Positions 26,213 to 34,767 of a DNA stretch of 64,000 nt are shown one piece after another. The number at the start of each line of letters is the position of its first letter. Position 1 is the first letter of the stretch. Below the pieces are notes generated by a model. The model was given only the letters and a program-made list of their open reading frames with translations. It searched no databases and had not been told where the DNA came from. The position numbers were made by a program, and so were the translations under genes. This stretch comes from Arcicella aurantiaca (GTDB taxonomy: Bacteria; Bacteroidota; Bacteroidia; Cytophagales; Spirosomataceae): NCBI RefSeq assembly GCF_003148625.1, contig NZ_QGGO01000020.1:40030-104029 (forward strand), written 5' to 3'.

Positions 26213-27637
26213 ATGAAACTAATTGGTAGAGTTAGAGAAATTCAGAAGATTGATAAATTAATGAATTCGACACAGTCTGAATTTTTGGCAGTTTATGGCA
26301 GAAGAAGAGTTGGTAAAACTTTTTTGATAAGAGACTACTTTAATAACGATTTTGATTTTTATGCCACAGGACTTGCCAAAGGAAATACGAAACAGCAACT
26401 CACAAATTTTACAATTTTCATCAATAACTATTTTGCTAAAACTCATGCCGTTCCAGCAACTTGGTTAGAAGCGTTTAATATGCTTATTCAAGAATTGGAA
26501 AACAAGAAATCGTTGAGTAAAAAGGTGATTTTTATTGATGAAATGCCTTGGATGGATACCAAAAAGTCTGATTTCATGATGGGACTTGAGTTTTTCTGGA
26601 ACTCTTGGGCAAGTGCTAAAAATGACATTTTACTTATTGTTTGCGGGTCAGCGGCATCTTGGATGCTTAATAATTTAATTAAAAATACAGGAGGATTGTA
26701 TAATCGTGTTACAGAAAGAATTAAGTTAGAACCATTTGATTTACAAGAAACTAAGCATTATTTCGCTCAAAAAAATATTGTCTTAGACCACTACCAAATC
26801 ATTCAATTGTATATGGTTATGGGCGGAATTCCCTATTATTTAGACCAAGTTGAAGCAGGCAAAAGTGCGATGCAAAATATTGAAGATTTGTGTTTTAGAA
26901 ATGATGGAAAACTAAGAACTGAATTTACTTATATTTTTTCGTCTTTGTTTAGAGAGGCAGAAAAACACGAATTAATTCTCAAAACACTGTTCAGTAAAGG
27001 AGGAGCATTGACTCGTGATGAGTTGGTGAAATATACCCAAATTCCAACAGGGGGAACTATGACCAAGACGCTCAACGAGTTAGAGGAAAGTGGTTTTATC
27101 ACTAAACTTCCAAAATTTGGCTTGAAAACCGCAAAATCGGTCTATTGTATTTCAGATTTTTATACCCTTTTTTACTTTCGGTTTATTGATAAAGCAGGGA
27201 AATATGAACCTAATATTTGGTTGAATAATATAGATAATCCAGCTTTTAGAACATGGTCGGGACTTGCTTTTGAGCAAATATGTTTTGCCCATGTCCCACA
27301 AATAAAAAGAGCTTTAAACATAGGTGGCGTGTCGAGCAATACTTATTCATGGCAGACCAAAGGCGATGACGAAAAAAAAGGGAGTCAAATAGATTTAGTG
27401 ATTGAAAGACGGGACCAAGTAATCAATTTATTCGAGATAAAGTTTTCAATCAATGAATTTGTCATTTCGAAAGATTATGATGCCAAACTCCGTCAAAAAA
27501 TACAAGCATTTAAAGAAGCTACGGGAACAAGGAAAACCATTTTTCTCACCATGCTAACAACATTTGGCGTTAAACCCAATGAATATTCAACGTCAAGTAT
27601 TCAAAATGAATTAACGATGGACGATTTATTCTTGTAA
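26213..27637 (+). CDS. AAA ATPase with DUF234-type nuclease-like C-terminus
   Basis: A 474-residue protein of the archaeal-type ATPase/DUF234 group. Walker A is GRRRVGKT at residues 29-36 and Walker B is VIFIDEMPW near 103-111, followed by a sensor-like VCGSAASWM. A winged-helix segment (LTRDELVKYTQIPTGGTMTKTLNELEESGFI) lies in the middle. The C-terminus contains QIDLVIERR and NLFEIKFS, a D...E-x-K arrangement like PD-(D/E)XK nucleases. These genes are common and patchily distributed in Bacteroidota, and their cellular role is not settled; a defence or mobile-element role is only a suggestion. The gene stands alone behind the palindromic array. Confidence 0.8.
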   Translation: MKLIGRVREIQKIDKLMNSTQSEFLAVYGRRRVGKTFLIRDYFNNDFDFYATGLAKGNTKQQLTNFTIFINNYFAKTHAVPATWLEAFNMLIQELENKKSLSKKVIFIDEMPWMDTKKSDFMMGLEFFWNSWASAKNDILLIVCGSAASWMLNNLIKNTGGLYNRVTERIKLEPFDLQETKHYFAQKNIVLDHYQIIQLYMVMGGIPYYLDQVEAGKSAMQNIEDLCFRNDGKLRTEFTYIFSSLFREAEKHELILKTLFSKGGALTRDELVKYTQIPTGGTMTKTLNELEESGFITKLPKFGLKTAKSVYCISDFYTLFYFRFIDKAGKYEPNIWLNNIDNPAFRTWSGLAFEQICFAHVPQIKRALNIGGVSSNTYSWQTKGDDEKKGSQIDLVIERRDQVINLFEIKFSINEFVISKDYDAKLRQKIQAFKEATGTRKTIFLTMLTTFGVKPNEYSTSSIQNELTMDDLFL

Positions 27638-27668
27638 GGCACAGATTTTCAGGCGTTTGCTACTTTAT

Positions 27669-27709
27669 TTTATACCCATCCAAGCATTAAAAGCCTGAAT
27701 GGGTATAAA
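27669..27709 (+). terminator. Hairpin downstream of the ATPase gene
   Basis: TTTATACCCAT (27669-27679) and ATGGGTATAAA (27699-27709) are perfect 11-bp arms around 19 bases, 32 bp after the stop. No T-tract follows, so it may be a processing or weak termination structure. Confidence 0.4.
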
Positions 27710-27826
27710 GATGGCTGATTGTAGCAGAGTTATACTACTAAATCTCAAGCCCTACTTAATTACAATGACTATTTAATAATTGGTTAATTTTCAGTGACTT
27801 ATAGAAGTATGGCTTCTCTATTATAT

Positions 27827-28002
27827 TAGACTTCCTGCGAAAGTGTTTTAAGTCGTAAAACAACATCTTTTCGGCTACCAATAGCGAAAATTTTTCAAGA
27901 TTGGGCATCCCCCCATTTCTCTGCTATGCTTTCAAAATTCCCGCTATTTTCACTCGAAAATATACCATTTTTCAATCATAAAACACTTTCGCAGGAAGTC
28001 TA
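27827..28002. mobile_element. Family A MITE-like element, full length (A3)
   Basis: A 176-bp element with terminal inverted repeats starting TAGACTTCCTGCGAAAGTG. Its interior is the reverse complement of the copy at 9694-9869 with only a few differences (around CTACCAATAGCG). It ends 20 bp from the stop codon of the LuxR-type regulator. Near-identity of two copies suggests recent spread. Confidence 0.85.
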
Positions 28003-28021
28003 TTTAATTTTAGCAATTTAT

Positions 28022-28633
28022 CTAATGCTTCATTAAATACTTAAAAAGTTCTTGTTCGCCACGTAAGCCTAATTTGATAATGATATTTTTTCGGTGAGTT
28101 TCTACGGTGTAAGGACTAATAAAGAGTGTTTCTGCAATTTGCTTGGTGGTTAGTCCAGCTTTCACTTTCTCTATTATTTCAAACTCTCTTTTGGTAAGTC
28201 TTACTTTGTTAGAAATGCTTGAATTGACAATATCCATAATATTTTTTGCAAAGTATTTTTTACCATTCAATACCACGTTTATAGCTTCTAAAAAAGTTTC
28301 TTTGGTTGCCGTTTTTGATACATATCCATAAGCACCAGATGCGTAAATTTTTTCGATGATATGGCTATCTTCGTGCATACTTAAAAAAATTATTTTCAGG
28401 TCAGAATAGTGCTTCAAAAGGAATTCAGTGGCTTCTAAGCCATTCATATTGGGCATATTATAATCCATCAATACAATATCTGGCATTATCAATTCTACTT
28501 CTTTGAGGGCTTCACGGGCATCATTTATTTGGTTGATAATCTCTACGTGTGGAATATCCGAGAGCATCGTTTTTACACCATCACTAAACAGACGATGGTC
28601 GTCGATTATTAAAATTTTTATTGAATTATTCAT
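28022..28633 (-). CDS. LuxR-type response regulator
   Basis: A 203-residue NarL/FixJ-family regulator. The receiver has acidic residues in ILIIDDHRLF, the phospho-acceptor D57 in VLMDYNMPNM and the switch residues in IIFLSMHED and YVSKTA. The LuxR helix-turn-helix near residues 135-200 reads LTKREFEIIEKVKAGLTTKQIAETLFISPYTVETHRKNI. The ATG at 28633 is chosen over an upstream start because it overlaps the kinase stop by 8 bases (ATGAATAA), implying translational coupling. It is the partner of the kinase just upstream. Confidence 0.92.
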   Translation of the reverse strand: MNNSIKILIIDDHRLFSDGVKTMLSDIPHVEIINQINDAREALKEVELIMPDIVLMDYNMPNMNGLEATEFLLKHYSDLKIIFLSMHEDSHIIEKIYASGAYGYVSKTATKETFLEAINVVLNGKKYFAKNIMDIVNSSISNKVRLTKREFEIIEKVKAGLTTKQIAETLFISPYTVETHRKNIIIKLGLRGEQELFKYLMKH

Positions 28634-30470
28634 GTAATTTATAAGGAATGTCAATGATTAAAATGTTCCCGTTATTGTCTGAAGTTGTGCTAAAATTGGC
28701 CTGAATGAAATCTAACCTTGCCAAAATACTTTTTATGCCAATTTTATTACTGGTTAATATTGGTGCAGTCAATGAAAACGGCTGTCCGTCATCTTCAAAA
28801 CTCAACACGATGCTATCTGGCTGATAAATCATTTGGAGGGTTACATTTTTACAATCAGAATGTTTTAATGTATTGGTTATCAATTCATTAACAATTCTAT
28901 AAATAGCTAATTCACGATTATAGTCAAGTCTCATTAATTCGCCTGCAACTATAAATTCAAACAAGATTTTTGAATGATTTTGAAATCTATTAATTAAGGT
29001 TTCAAGCATTTTTTCAAGCGAAAATTCTTGAAAATTGGCAGGCATTATATTATGTGTAATGCTCCGTAAATCGTCTATGATTTGTTGCGTTTTGAGGGTA
29101 TCATTTACTCGATGTTCATAGATGAATTTGGTTTTGAGAGCAGCCAAAGAATTACCAACATCGTCATGGAGGTCTCTGGCAATACGTGTGCGTTCGTCTT
29201 CTTGCAAAGTGATAATTTGTTGTTGGGTTTCATAAAGTTTCTTTTGAAAAATAAATTTCTCCTGTACACTATCCGAAAACCGTATCACTAAGCCAAAAAC
29301 CACCACAATAACTTCTACTAAAGGCGTGAAATAAAACAATTCTACATTGTTATTTACCTCATCAATCACATTTAGATTCGCTAAAACCAGAATAGTAAAT
29401 AAAATAAGCGTTAGAAAAAAACCAACCATGTAGAAGTAAACTGAAGGGTGTTTTTGACGAATACCATTGATAATAGCAATGGCAATGTAGGCATCCATAA
29501 AAAATAAAACATAGTATGAAATATAAACCAACCACCACATAAGCTGATATGGTAATGGAAAAAATAACACGAAAGCCGAACCAATAAAAAACCACGTGGC
29601 ATATTTACCGAGATAATAAAACCACTTGTTTTTATAGGATTTTATGTTGAGTAATTCAATCGTGAACCAGATATGTAAGCCAACTAATAGATAAAAACTG
29701 ATGCAAGTAGCAATGTTGATGGCGGGTTGAAGAATCGGCAAATGAATATAGCTATGTACGTATCCTGCATCTGAAAAACCCACCAAAAGTGTACTGATAC
29801 AATAAAGACTATACACAAGATAAATACGGTCTTTGATGAACCAATACAATACCAAACCCATCATAGCGGTGAGTAATGATGCTCCGAAAATAAACCCAAA
29901 TTGGTTGGATGCAGTGCCGAAATGTTCGGCATAATTTTTCTCAGTTTTCAGCGAAATTACACAGCCGTGTAGCCCAAATTTGCGACTACTATACAAATAA
30001 TACGTATAAGTTGCGTGTTGCGGAATGATGATGGGATAAACATAGTTGCGGTCATAAAAAATACGCTTATCAATTGGAATATGCCTTCCGAGTATTGGCA
30101 AAGATTCAATAACGTGCTTATCTTTTTCAATAAAAAGCTGTAAAATATCGGCTCTCGACTGTTCAATATTGAGAACAAACTTATTGTGATTCGTATTATT
30201 TTTAATCACGAATTTACACCAACCATGTTGATGATGGAAACCATAACTGACATCTTGATTATTCTGATTTTTCTGAAAATCTGAATCTTTAGCATGAACA
30301 ACTTTCGCTATTTGAGTGACATCGACAGGATAGGTATAAATCAAGATATTCTTGTTAATATCTCTACTTTTCATGTCATTATCAATAGTAATAAGTTGCC
30401 CTTTTGTATGGAAAGAGAATAGTACAAATACACTAAGAAGTGCTACGATTTTGATTAAAGAGGATTTCAA
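28626..30470 (-). CDS. 7TM (7TMR-DISM) sensor histidine kinase, HisKA_3 type
   Basis: A 614-residue inner-membrane kinase. A signal peptide (FHTKGQ end) precedes a periplasmic 7TMR-DISMED2 beta-domain (about residues 30-170), then seven membrane helices (about 185-400) and a short coiled coil. The HisKA_3 box RIARDLHDDVGNSLAALK carries the phospho-acceptor H435, and the ATPase domain is seen in RIVNELITNTLKHSDC and EDDGQPFS. It should phosphorylate the LuxR-type regulator it overlaps. The signal is unknown; DISMED2 domains often bind carbohydrates. Confidence 0.9.
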   Translation of the reverse strand: MKSSLIKIVALLSVFVLFSFHTKGQLITIDNDMKSRDINKNILIYTYPVDVTQIAKVVHAKDSDFQKNQNNQDVSYGFHHQHGWCKFVIKNNTNHNKFVLNIEQSRADILQLFIEKDKHVIESLPILGRHIPIDKRIFYDRNYVYPIIIPQHATYTYYLYSSRKFGLHGCVISLKTEKNYAEHFGTASNQFGFIFGASLLTAMMGLVLYWFIKDRIYLVYSLYCISTLLVGFSDAGYVHSYIHLPILQPAINIATCISFYLLVGLHIWFTIELLNIKSYKNKWFYYLGKYATWFFIGSAFVLFFPLPYQLMWWLVYISYYVLFFMDAYIAIAIINGIRQKHPSVYFYMVGFFLTLILFTILVLANLNVIDEVNNNVELFYFTPLVEVIVVVFGLVIRFSDSVQEKFIFQKKLYETQQQIITLQEDERTRIARDLHDDVGNSLAALKTKFIYEHRVNDTLKTQQIIDDLRSITHNIMPANFQEFSLEKMLETLINRFQNHSKILFEFIVAGELMRLDYNRELAIYRIVNELITNTLKHSDCKNVTLQMIYQPDSIVLSFEDDGQPFSLTAPILTSNKIGIKSILARLDFIQANFSTTSDNNGNILIIDIPYKLHE

Positions 30471-30551
30471 AGCTGGCGGTTTTTGATGGTGTGTTTCAAA
30501 TTGAGGTTAAGTAAATTTTGGCGATAAAAGATAATTTTATTAAAATGTTAT

Positions 30552-30850
30552 AAGTAGGCATTGGGATTTAGGGGTTAGGTGAATTGGTTAACTAATTCTA
30601 CTTTGGCACTTTAAATAAATGGGGCAAATTTGACTTTTGGAGAACTTCCCGAAAGTTCAAAACTTTCGGGAAGTTGAACGGTAAATGCACAAATTTTTAT
30701 CTTTTTTTTAAAAGTGCCAAAGTAGAACTAAGTTAGTTGTATCCACTTATAAGGGGTTACAACCCTCATAAGGGCTAAGTCTAACGTTTTAAATGAGTAT
30801 AACTTCACTAACCAATTCACCTAATGCCTAAATCCCAACCCCTACTTGTC
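30552..30850. repeat. Nested inverted repeat (family G outer arms, family B core)
   Basis: Outer arms: GGGATTTAGGGGTTAGGTG... near 30562-30590 and its imperfect complement CACCTAATGCCTAAATCCC near 30817-30835. Next arms: CTACTTTGGCACTTT (about 30598-30612) and AAAGTGCCAAAGTAG (about 30710-30726). Core: AACTTCCCGAAAGTT (30643-30657) and AACTTTCGGGAAGTT (30661-30675). It fills much of the 672-bp gap between the kinase and the gene at 31143; no coding sequence is evident in the rest. Confidence 0.7.
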
Positions 30851-31142
30851 ACTTCCAAAGTGATTAACCAAGAGATACACAAACTATACCAATTTTACTT
30901 CTATATCAGAATGTTTTATTTTGATTTATAAAGGTTGCTCCTTTTTAATTGCATGATATGTAACGGAAAATAAGTTTTAATGCGTTTTTTTAGGTTTTAA
31001 TTATTCCTGATATATTGAATATACTACTTTTAACAAAGTTTTCAGCTACATAAAATTCCCTTCAACACTTACCTTTTGAATCAATTTAAAACAATTAAAA
31101 TATTTTATAATCAAATTTTTCTAAGCGTTTAACAATTTAACT

Positions 31143-31499
31143 ATGAGCAAACATTCAATTAAAATTACAACTATCACTTGTAATTCGACTTCAGAATCTG
31201 GGCATGATGAAGTTTATCTTATTTGCCAAAGTGATGCAGGTTTACCAATTAGGTTTCCCGATACAATAAATACCAATAACCCCATGTCGGGAGGTGGCAC
31301 ACCTTGGCAAGTAAACCTAACCCTCAATTTTGAATATGAAGTATTGGTCACTTTATGGGATGAAGATTTGAGCTACGACCCTAATTTGGCAACGTATCTA
31401 CAAAGTAATGATTTTAGAGCAGGTAGCGGTTCTGGAACTATTCGACTGACGAATCGAAATGGGGCAGATTATTCTATTTCATATACTTACATTGATTAA
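31143..31499 (+). CDS. Hypothetical protein, single C2-like beta domain
   Basis: A 118-residue protein I do not recognise. It has no signal peptide or membrane segment. Alternating beta-strand pattern and the acidic stretch VTLWDEDLSYDPN suggest a small beta-sandwich of the C2 or similar kind. It matches the C-terminal domain of the next gene: both have a TC near the start, (D/N)EVY, a GG-x-x-W motif and an L-x-D-x-D acidic loop. The two genes lie 108 bp apart on the same strand. Function unknown. Confidence 0.65.
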   Translation: MSKHSIKITTITCNSTSESGHDEVYLICQSDAGLPIRFPDTINTNNPMSGGGTPWQVNLTLNFEYEVLVTLWDEDLSYDPNLATYLQSNDFRAGSGSGTIRLTNRNGADYSISYTYID

Positions 31500-31607
31500 A
31501 TCTTTTTCTCAAAAATGAGTATTGGGTAACAAGGCTAATATTTTACCAAATTTTAGTGTGAAATATCTATGCCCTAACCTATTTACTGTTTTAAACAAAT
31601 ATCAAAA

Positions 31608-32723
31608 ATGAATAAGCAATTAGCCATAGATTTATCTCCTTATGTGGAAGTAACACAGAGTTTTAAATCATCTCCAGATAAATCAACAAAAAGTGAATAC
31701 GTACTTACCGCTCAGCAAAATGAGATTTTCGCTGAAGCCACAAGTGCTTGGCAAAAATACATGGCGAGTCCAGAAGGGAAACTTTTGGAAGAATATGTTT
31801 CACAGTCTGATTTATTAAAAATTAAAGAAGAAGTTAGCAAAATTTTGAACAGTGATGTATTTCAGCTTTTAAAAGCACTGCTCGATAAAACTGGATTAGA
31901 TGCTGGTAGTTTTTCAATTGGATTAAATATTGAGGTAGAACTTATCATCGGAATTGCCGCAACGATTGGCGTGGCAATTGGTGTAGGTGATAATAAAGGA
32001 TTGGCTTCTTCAGAGTTTTTGACCGTTGCGGTTGATGAAGGAATTGACGAAGGTGCTTTGGCGGGTGTACAATTTGGTTTATGGACAAACGCTCCTTCTG
32101 ATTTGGGTGGTTATGCTTGGGCTACTGAAGCGGAAGGAGGATTCGGCGTTGATGGAACTGTTAAAGTTGTTTATAATGGTGACGATAAAGAAGATATTTT
32201 GGGAGTAACCGTAGAAGTTGCTGTCGGCGAAGAAGACGGAATCGACGAACAAGAAACTTATACTTTTATCTTAGGGTCACAGTCTGGAAGTGGCGATGGA
32301 TTCTTGAAACCTGCCTATCAACCAAGAAAAAACAATTTCCTAATTATTCAAAGTGTTACTTGCATAAACACCCAATCTGATGGAATTGGAAATGCCAATG
32401 AAGTATATTTTAATTTTAAGGCAGATAACGAAGGAAAAAATTACTATTATCCGACCTACGATTATATGTCTATGCAAGGCGGGGATGTTTGGAATTGTGG
32501 ACGTTCAGTATGGTTTGATTCAAGTGTTCAAGTTAATTTATTTGATTCAGATTCAATTGGTAACGATTCAGACCCAATTGGTAATTTTACCATCAATTTA
32601 TCTCAATTAAGTTTAAATACCCTAACAACATTCGGTAGTACAATCAACTATTCGAAAGGTTTGGACGATGTAGAATATACCATTCAAGTGGTTTTGGTGG
32701 CAACCAACGTAAGTCATCAATAA
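31608..32723 (+). CDS. Hypothetical two-domain protein with C-terminal C2-like domain
   Basis: A 371-residue protein without a signal peptide. Residues 1-95 look helical (QQNEIFAEATSAWQKYM, LLKIKEEVSKIL). Residues 100-235 are glycine-rich alternating strands (IELIIGIAATIGVAIGVGD-like, GVQFGLWTNAPSDLGGYAW, GVTVEVAVGEEDG), which could be a beta-barrel or pore-like fold. Residues 245-371 match the whole of the neighbouring 118-residue protein, including NEVYFNF, GGDVWNCG and LFDSDSIGND. I do not recognise the family; a secreted effector or toxin is possible but not shown. Confidence 0.65.
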   Translation: MNKQLAIDLSPYVEVTQSFKSSPDKSTKSEYVLTAQQNEIFAEATSAWQKYMASPEGKLLEEYVSQSDLLKIKEEVSKILNSDVFQLLKALLDKTGLDAGSFSIGLNIEVELIIGIAATIGVAIGVGDNKGLASSEFLTVAVDEGIDEGALAGVQFGLWTNAPSDLGGYAWATEAEGGFGVDGTVKVVYNGDDKEDILGVTVEVAVGEEDGIDEQETYTFILGSQSGSGDGFLKPAYQPRKNNFLIIQSVTCINTQSDGIGNANEVYFNFKADNEGKNYYYPTYDYMSMQGGDVWNCGRSVWFDSSVQVNLFDSDSIGNDSDPIGNFTINLSQLSLNTLTTFGSTINYSKGLDDVEYTIQVVLVATNVSHQ

Positions 32724-32734
32724 TGGAAATATAA

Positions 32735-32787
32735 TAGACTTCCTGCGAAAGTGTTTTTCGACTTAAAACACTTTCGTAGGAAGTCTA
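32735..32787. repeat. Family A element, short form (A4)
   Basis: A 53-bp palindrome TAGACTTCCTGCGAAAGTG...CACTTTCGTAGGAAGTCTA with one arm mutation (CGTAGG for CGCAGG), 11 bp after the stop of the upstream gene. Confidence 0.8.
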
Positions 32788-32795
32788 ATATTTGT

Positions 32796-32838
32796 AAAAG
32801 GGTACTTTCTGACAGAATAAAGAAAGTACCCTTTTTTG
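32796..32838 (+). terminator. Rho-independent terminator
   Basis: Stem AAAGGGTACTTTCT (32797-32810) with AGAAAGTACCCTTT (32821-32834), 10-base loop, then a T run. It ends the two-gene unit 31143-32723. Confidence 0.85.
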
Positions 32839-32878
32839 TTGAAGCGTTTTTTGTTTTATCCATTACTGACTTGAACGA

Positions 32879-32978
32879 GTAAGTTTACGGAATGAACTAT
32901 ACTTAATGTCGCAGGTTAAATTTGAGTCGAAAAAACCTCACCCGTGCGACATTAAATACATACTTCCGTAAGTTTATC
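32879..32978. repeat. Family H imperfect inverted repeat
   Basis: AGTAAGTTTACGGAA...TTAATGTCGCA (about 32879-32916) and TGCGACATTAA...TTCCGTAAGTTTA (about 32956-32978) are imperfect complements. It lies at the 3' side of the GGGP synthase gene. The motif TTACGGAA also occurs in the family E arms. Confidence 0.55.
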
Positions 32979-32979
32979 G

Positions 32980-33732
32980 CTATTGCTCATTGAATTGTTT
33001 GATAGAAGCTCCAATTTCAGTAATTAAATGCACGTTTTTTTCGATAGCATTGCCAATTACCACAAGATTTGCCCCTGCTGCTAATATTGCTAATGCTTTT
33101 GCTGGAGAATCAATACCACCGCCAACTAATATTGGCACTTCTGTAACCTTTCTTACTTCATGAATCACTTGGGTTGGTACTGTATTGATAGCCCCACTCC
33201 CACTATCCATAAAGATTAATTTTTGCCCAAGCATTTCGCCTGCCATCGCAGTACACGCCACAATCGATGATTTATCAGATGGAATAGGATTTGTATTTGA
33301 AATATAAGAAACTGTGGTTACTCGCCCACCATCTACTAAGATATAAGCGGTTGGGATAACTTCTAATTTGCTTTTTTTCAGGATTGGAGCTGCTATAACG
33401 TGTTGACCAATTAAAAAATCAGGGTTTCGACCAGAAATAAGAGATAAAAAAAGGATAGCATCTGCATTGGAAGTTATATGTAAACTATTTCCGGGGAAAA
33501 GAACAATAGGAATATTACAGCTTTCCTTTAACAGCGAAATTATCCGAAATGAACTATCGCTTGTAATTAAACTTCCTCCAATAAAAAGAAACGAAACTTC
33601 TGCCTCAATACACAATTGAATATAATTTGGAAAATCCTCCCATTTTATATTATCTGGGTCAATTAAAACACAAAACCCTTTTTTACCAGTTTGTTGGAGT
33701 TGTAAAATATTTGATAGGACGTTGGAAAGCAT
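32980..33732 (-). CDS. Geranylgeranylglyceryl phosphate synthase-like (PcrB/GGGPS family)
   Basis: With the ATG at 33732 the protein has 250 residues, the normal length; a GTG at 33795 would add 21 residues outside the fold. TIM-barrel motifs FCVLIDPDN, SFLFIGGS, PIVLFPGN, SGRNPDFLIGQHV, TAYILVDGG, MDSGSGA and the phosphate-binding ILVGGGIDSPAKA with VVIGNAIE identify the family. The enzyme joins a polyprenyl diphosphate to sn-glycerol-1-phosphate. In Bacteroidota the chain and physiological product are not settled. Its presence among accessory genes on a replicon is unusual but the family is common in this phylum. Confidence 0.9.
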   Translation of the reverse strand: MLSNVLSNILQLQQTGKKGFCVLIDPDNIKWEDFPNYIQLCIEAEVSFLFIGGSLITSDSSFRIISLLKESCNIPIVLFPGNSLHITSNADAILFLSLISGRNPDFLIGQHVIAAPILKKSKLEVIPTAYILVDGGRVTTVSYISNTNPIPSDKSSIVACTAMAGEMLGQKLIFMDSGSGAINTVPTQVIHEVRKVTEVPILVGGGIDSPAKALAILAAGANLVVIGNAIEKNVHLITEIGASIKQFNEQ

Positions 33733-33917
33733 ATAGATATTATTTTCAGCACTAAGAGGGTTTTGTGCAAGATACAGATTTATATTTTTTGACACATCAA
33801 AATTGAAAAATATTGAAATGAAATTGCTTCATTCATGTATAAAATGGCACTTTTATCTACTTTTAGATAATATTTTGATAAATATTGAAAAAAAAGTGTA
33901 TGTGATTAAAAAAATAT

Positions 33918-33925
33918 TACATTTG
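33918..33925 (+). promoter_or_regulatory. Candidate -7 promoter element for the barrel gene
   Basis: TACATTTG matches the TAnnTTTG consensus exactly, 86 bp before the ATG at 34012. No good -33 TTTG is at the standard distance. Confidence 0.4.
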
Positions 33926-34011
33926 TAATACAAAAGAGCCAAATGAAATTATACCTGTAAAATTATTCCAAATTAATTTTAAGAGATTTAACTCGTAATC
34001 TGTATGAATAT

Positions 34012-34716
34012 ATGAGAACGGCTAAACTTTGTATTTTATTGGTAATCGTATTTTTTAGTGAAAAATCATACGCTCAATTATTAATTAAAAAAGAATCATT
34101 ATTAAATCACGAAAATCGAAAATCTGTTGGAATCATCTTTGGTACTTTAGGCGTAGGGCTAAACTTTAGTTATCGATGTACACAAAACAAGCGACTTTAT
34201 TTGAATGGAGCTTTGACGTATATTGGATACCGTAAGTTGATTGATTATGACTATAATGCAAAGACGATAATTAAAATCAACCCTGATATAAGTATGGGTC
34301 ATGCCGATTTGGGAATCCAATATGAGATTTTCAAGAAAAGCCCTGTGTTTTTATTTGGAGGAATAAGCCATTTTTTGGGTTCAAAGTATGCAGCAAAAAT
34401 CAATACAGAAACAGGATTTGATACCAAAGATTTAGTTTTGTCATCTGAAGATTTTGGAGAAATTGATTTTGAAATAAAATGGAATAAATACAATCCTTAT
34501 TTGGGTGTGGGTTTTGGAAGACCTGTATCACACAAGAAAGTAGGATTTATCTGTGAAGTCGGGACGTATTATATTGGTTCACCTAAATTATATTTGAATT
34601 ATACTGGCGTTTTAAGTTTCACAAATATTGATGAAATTCTCCCTAAAATTGAGCATAATATGAGTGGTTATGCGTTTTTGCCTTATTTAAGATTTAACGT
34701 AAATTACTGTTTTTGA
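34012..34716 (+). CDS. Outer-membrane beta-barrel protein, hypothetical
   Basis: A 234-residue exported protein; the signal peptide MRTAKLCILLVIVFFSEKS ends at YAQ. The mature part has alternating hydrophobic strands with aromatic ends (SVGIIFGTLGVGLNFSY, NPYLGVGFGRPV) and finishes LPYLRFNVNYCF, an aromatic C-terminus typical of outer-membrane barrels. Specific function is unknown. A lipoprotein gene follows 51 bp downstream on the same strand, probably in the same operon. Confidence 0.7.
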   Translation: MRTAKLCILLVIVFFSEKSYAQLLIKKESLLNHENRKSVGIIFGTLGVGLNFSYRCTQNKRLYLNGALTYIGYRKLIDYDYNAKTIIKINPDISMGHADLGIQYEIFKKSPVFLFGGISHFLGSKYAAKINTETGFDTKDLVLSSEDFGEIDFEIKWNKYNPYLGVGFGRPVSHKKVGFICEVGTYYIGSPKLYLNYTGVLSFTNIDEILPKIEHNMSGYAFLPYLRFNVNYCF

Positions 34717-34767
34717 ACATAAAATTGCCTGCTTTTATTAAATAGTTAATTTCTAAACTTTAACAAG

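Noticed and set aside
26213..27637. AAA ATPase as part of a known multi-gene defence system
   Set aside because: It stands alone, with no adjacent nuclease, methylase, toxin or antitoxin gene, so a named defence system cannot be claimed.
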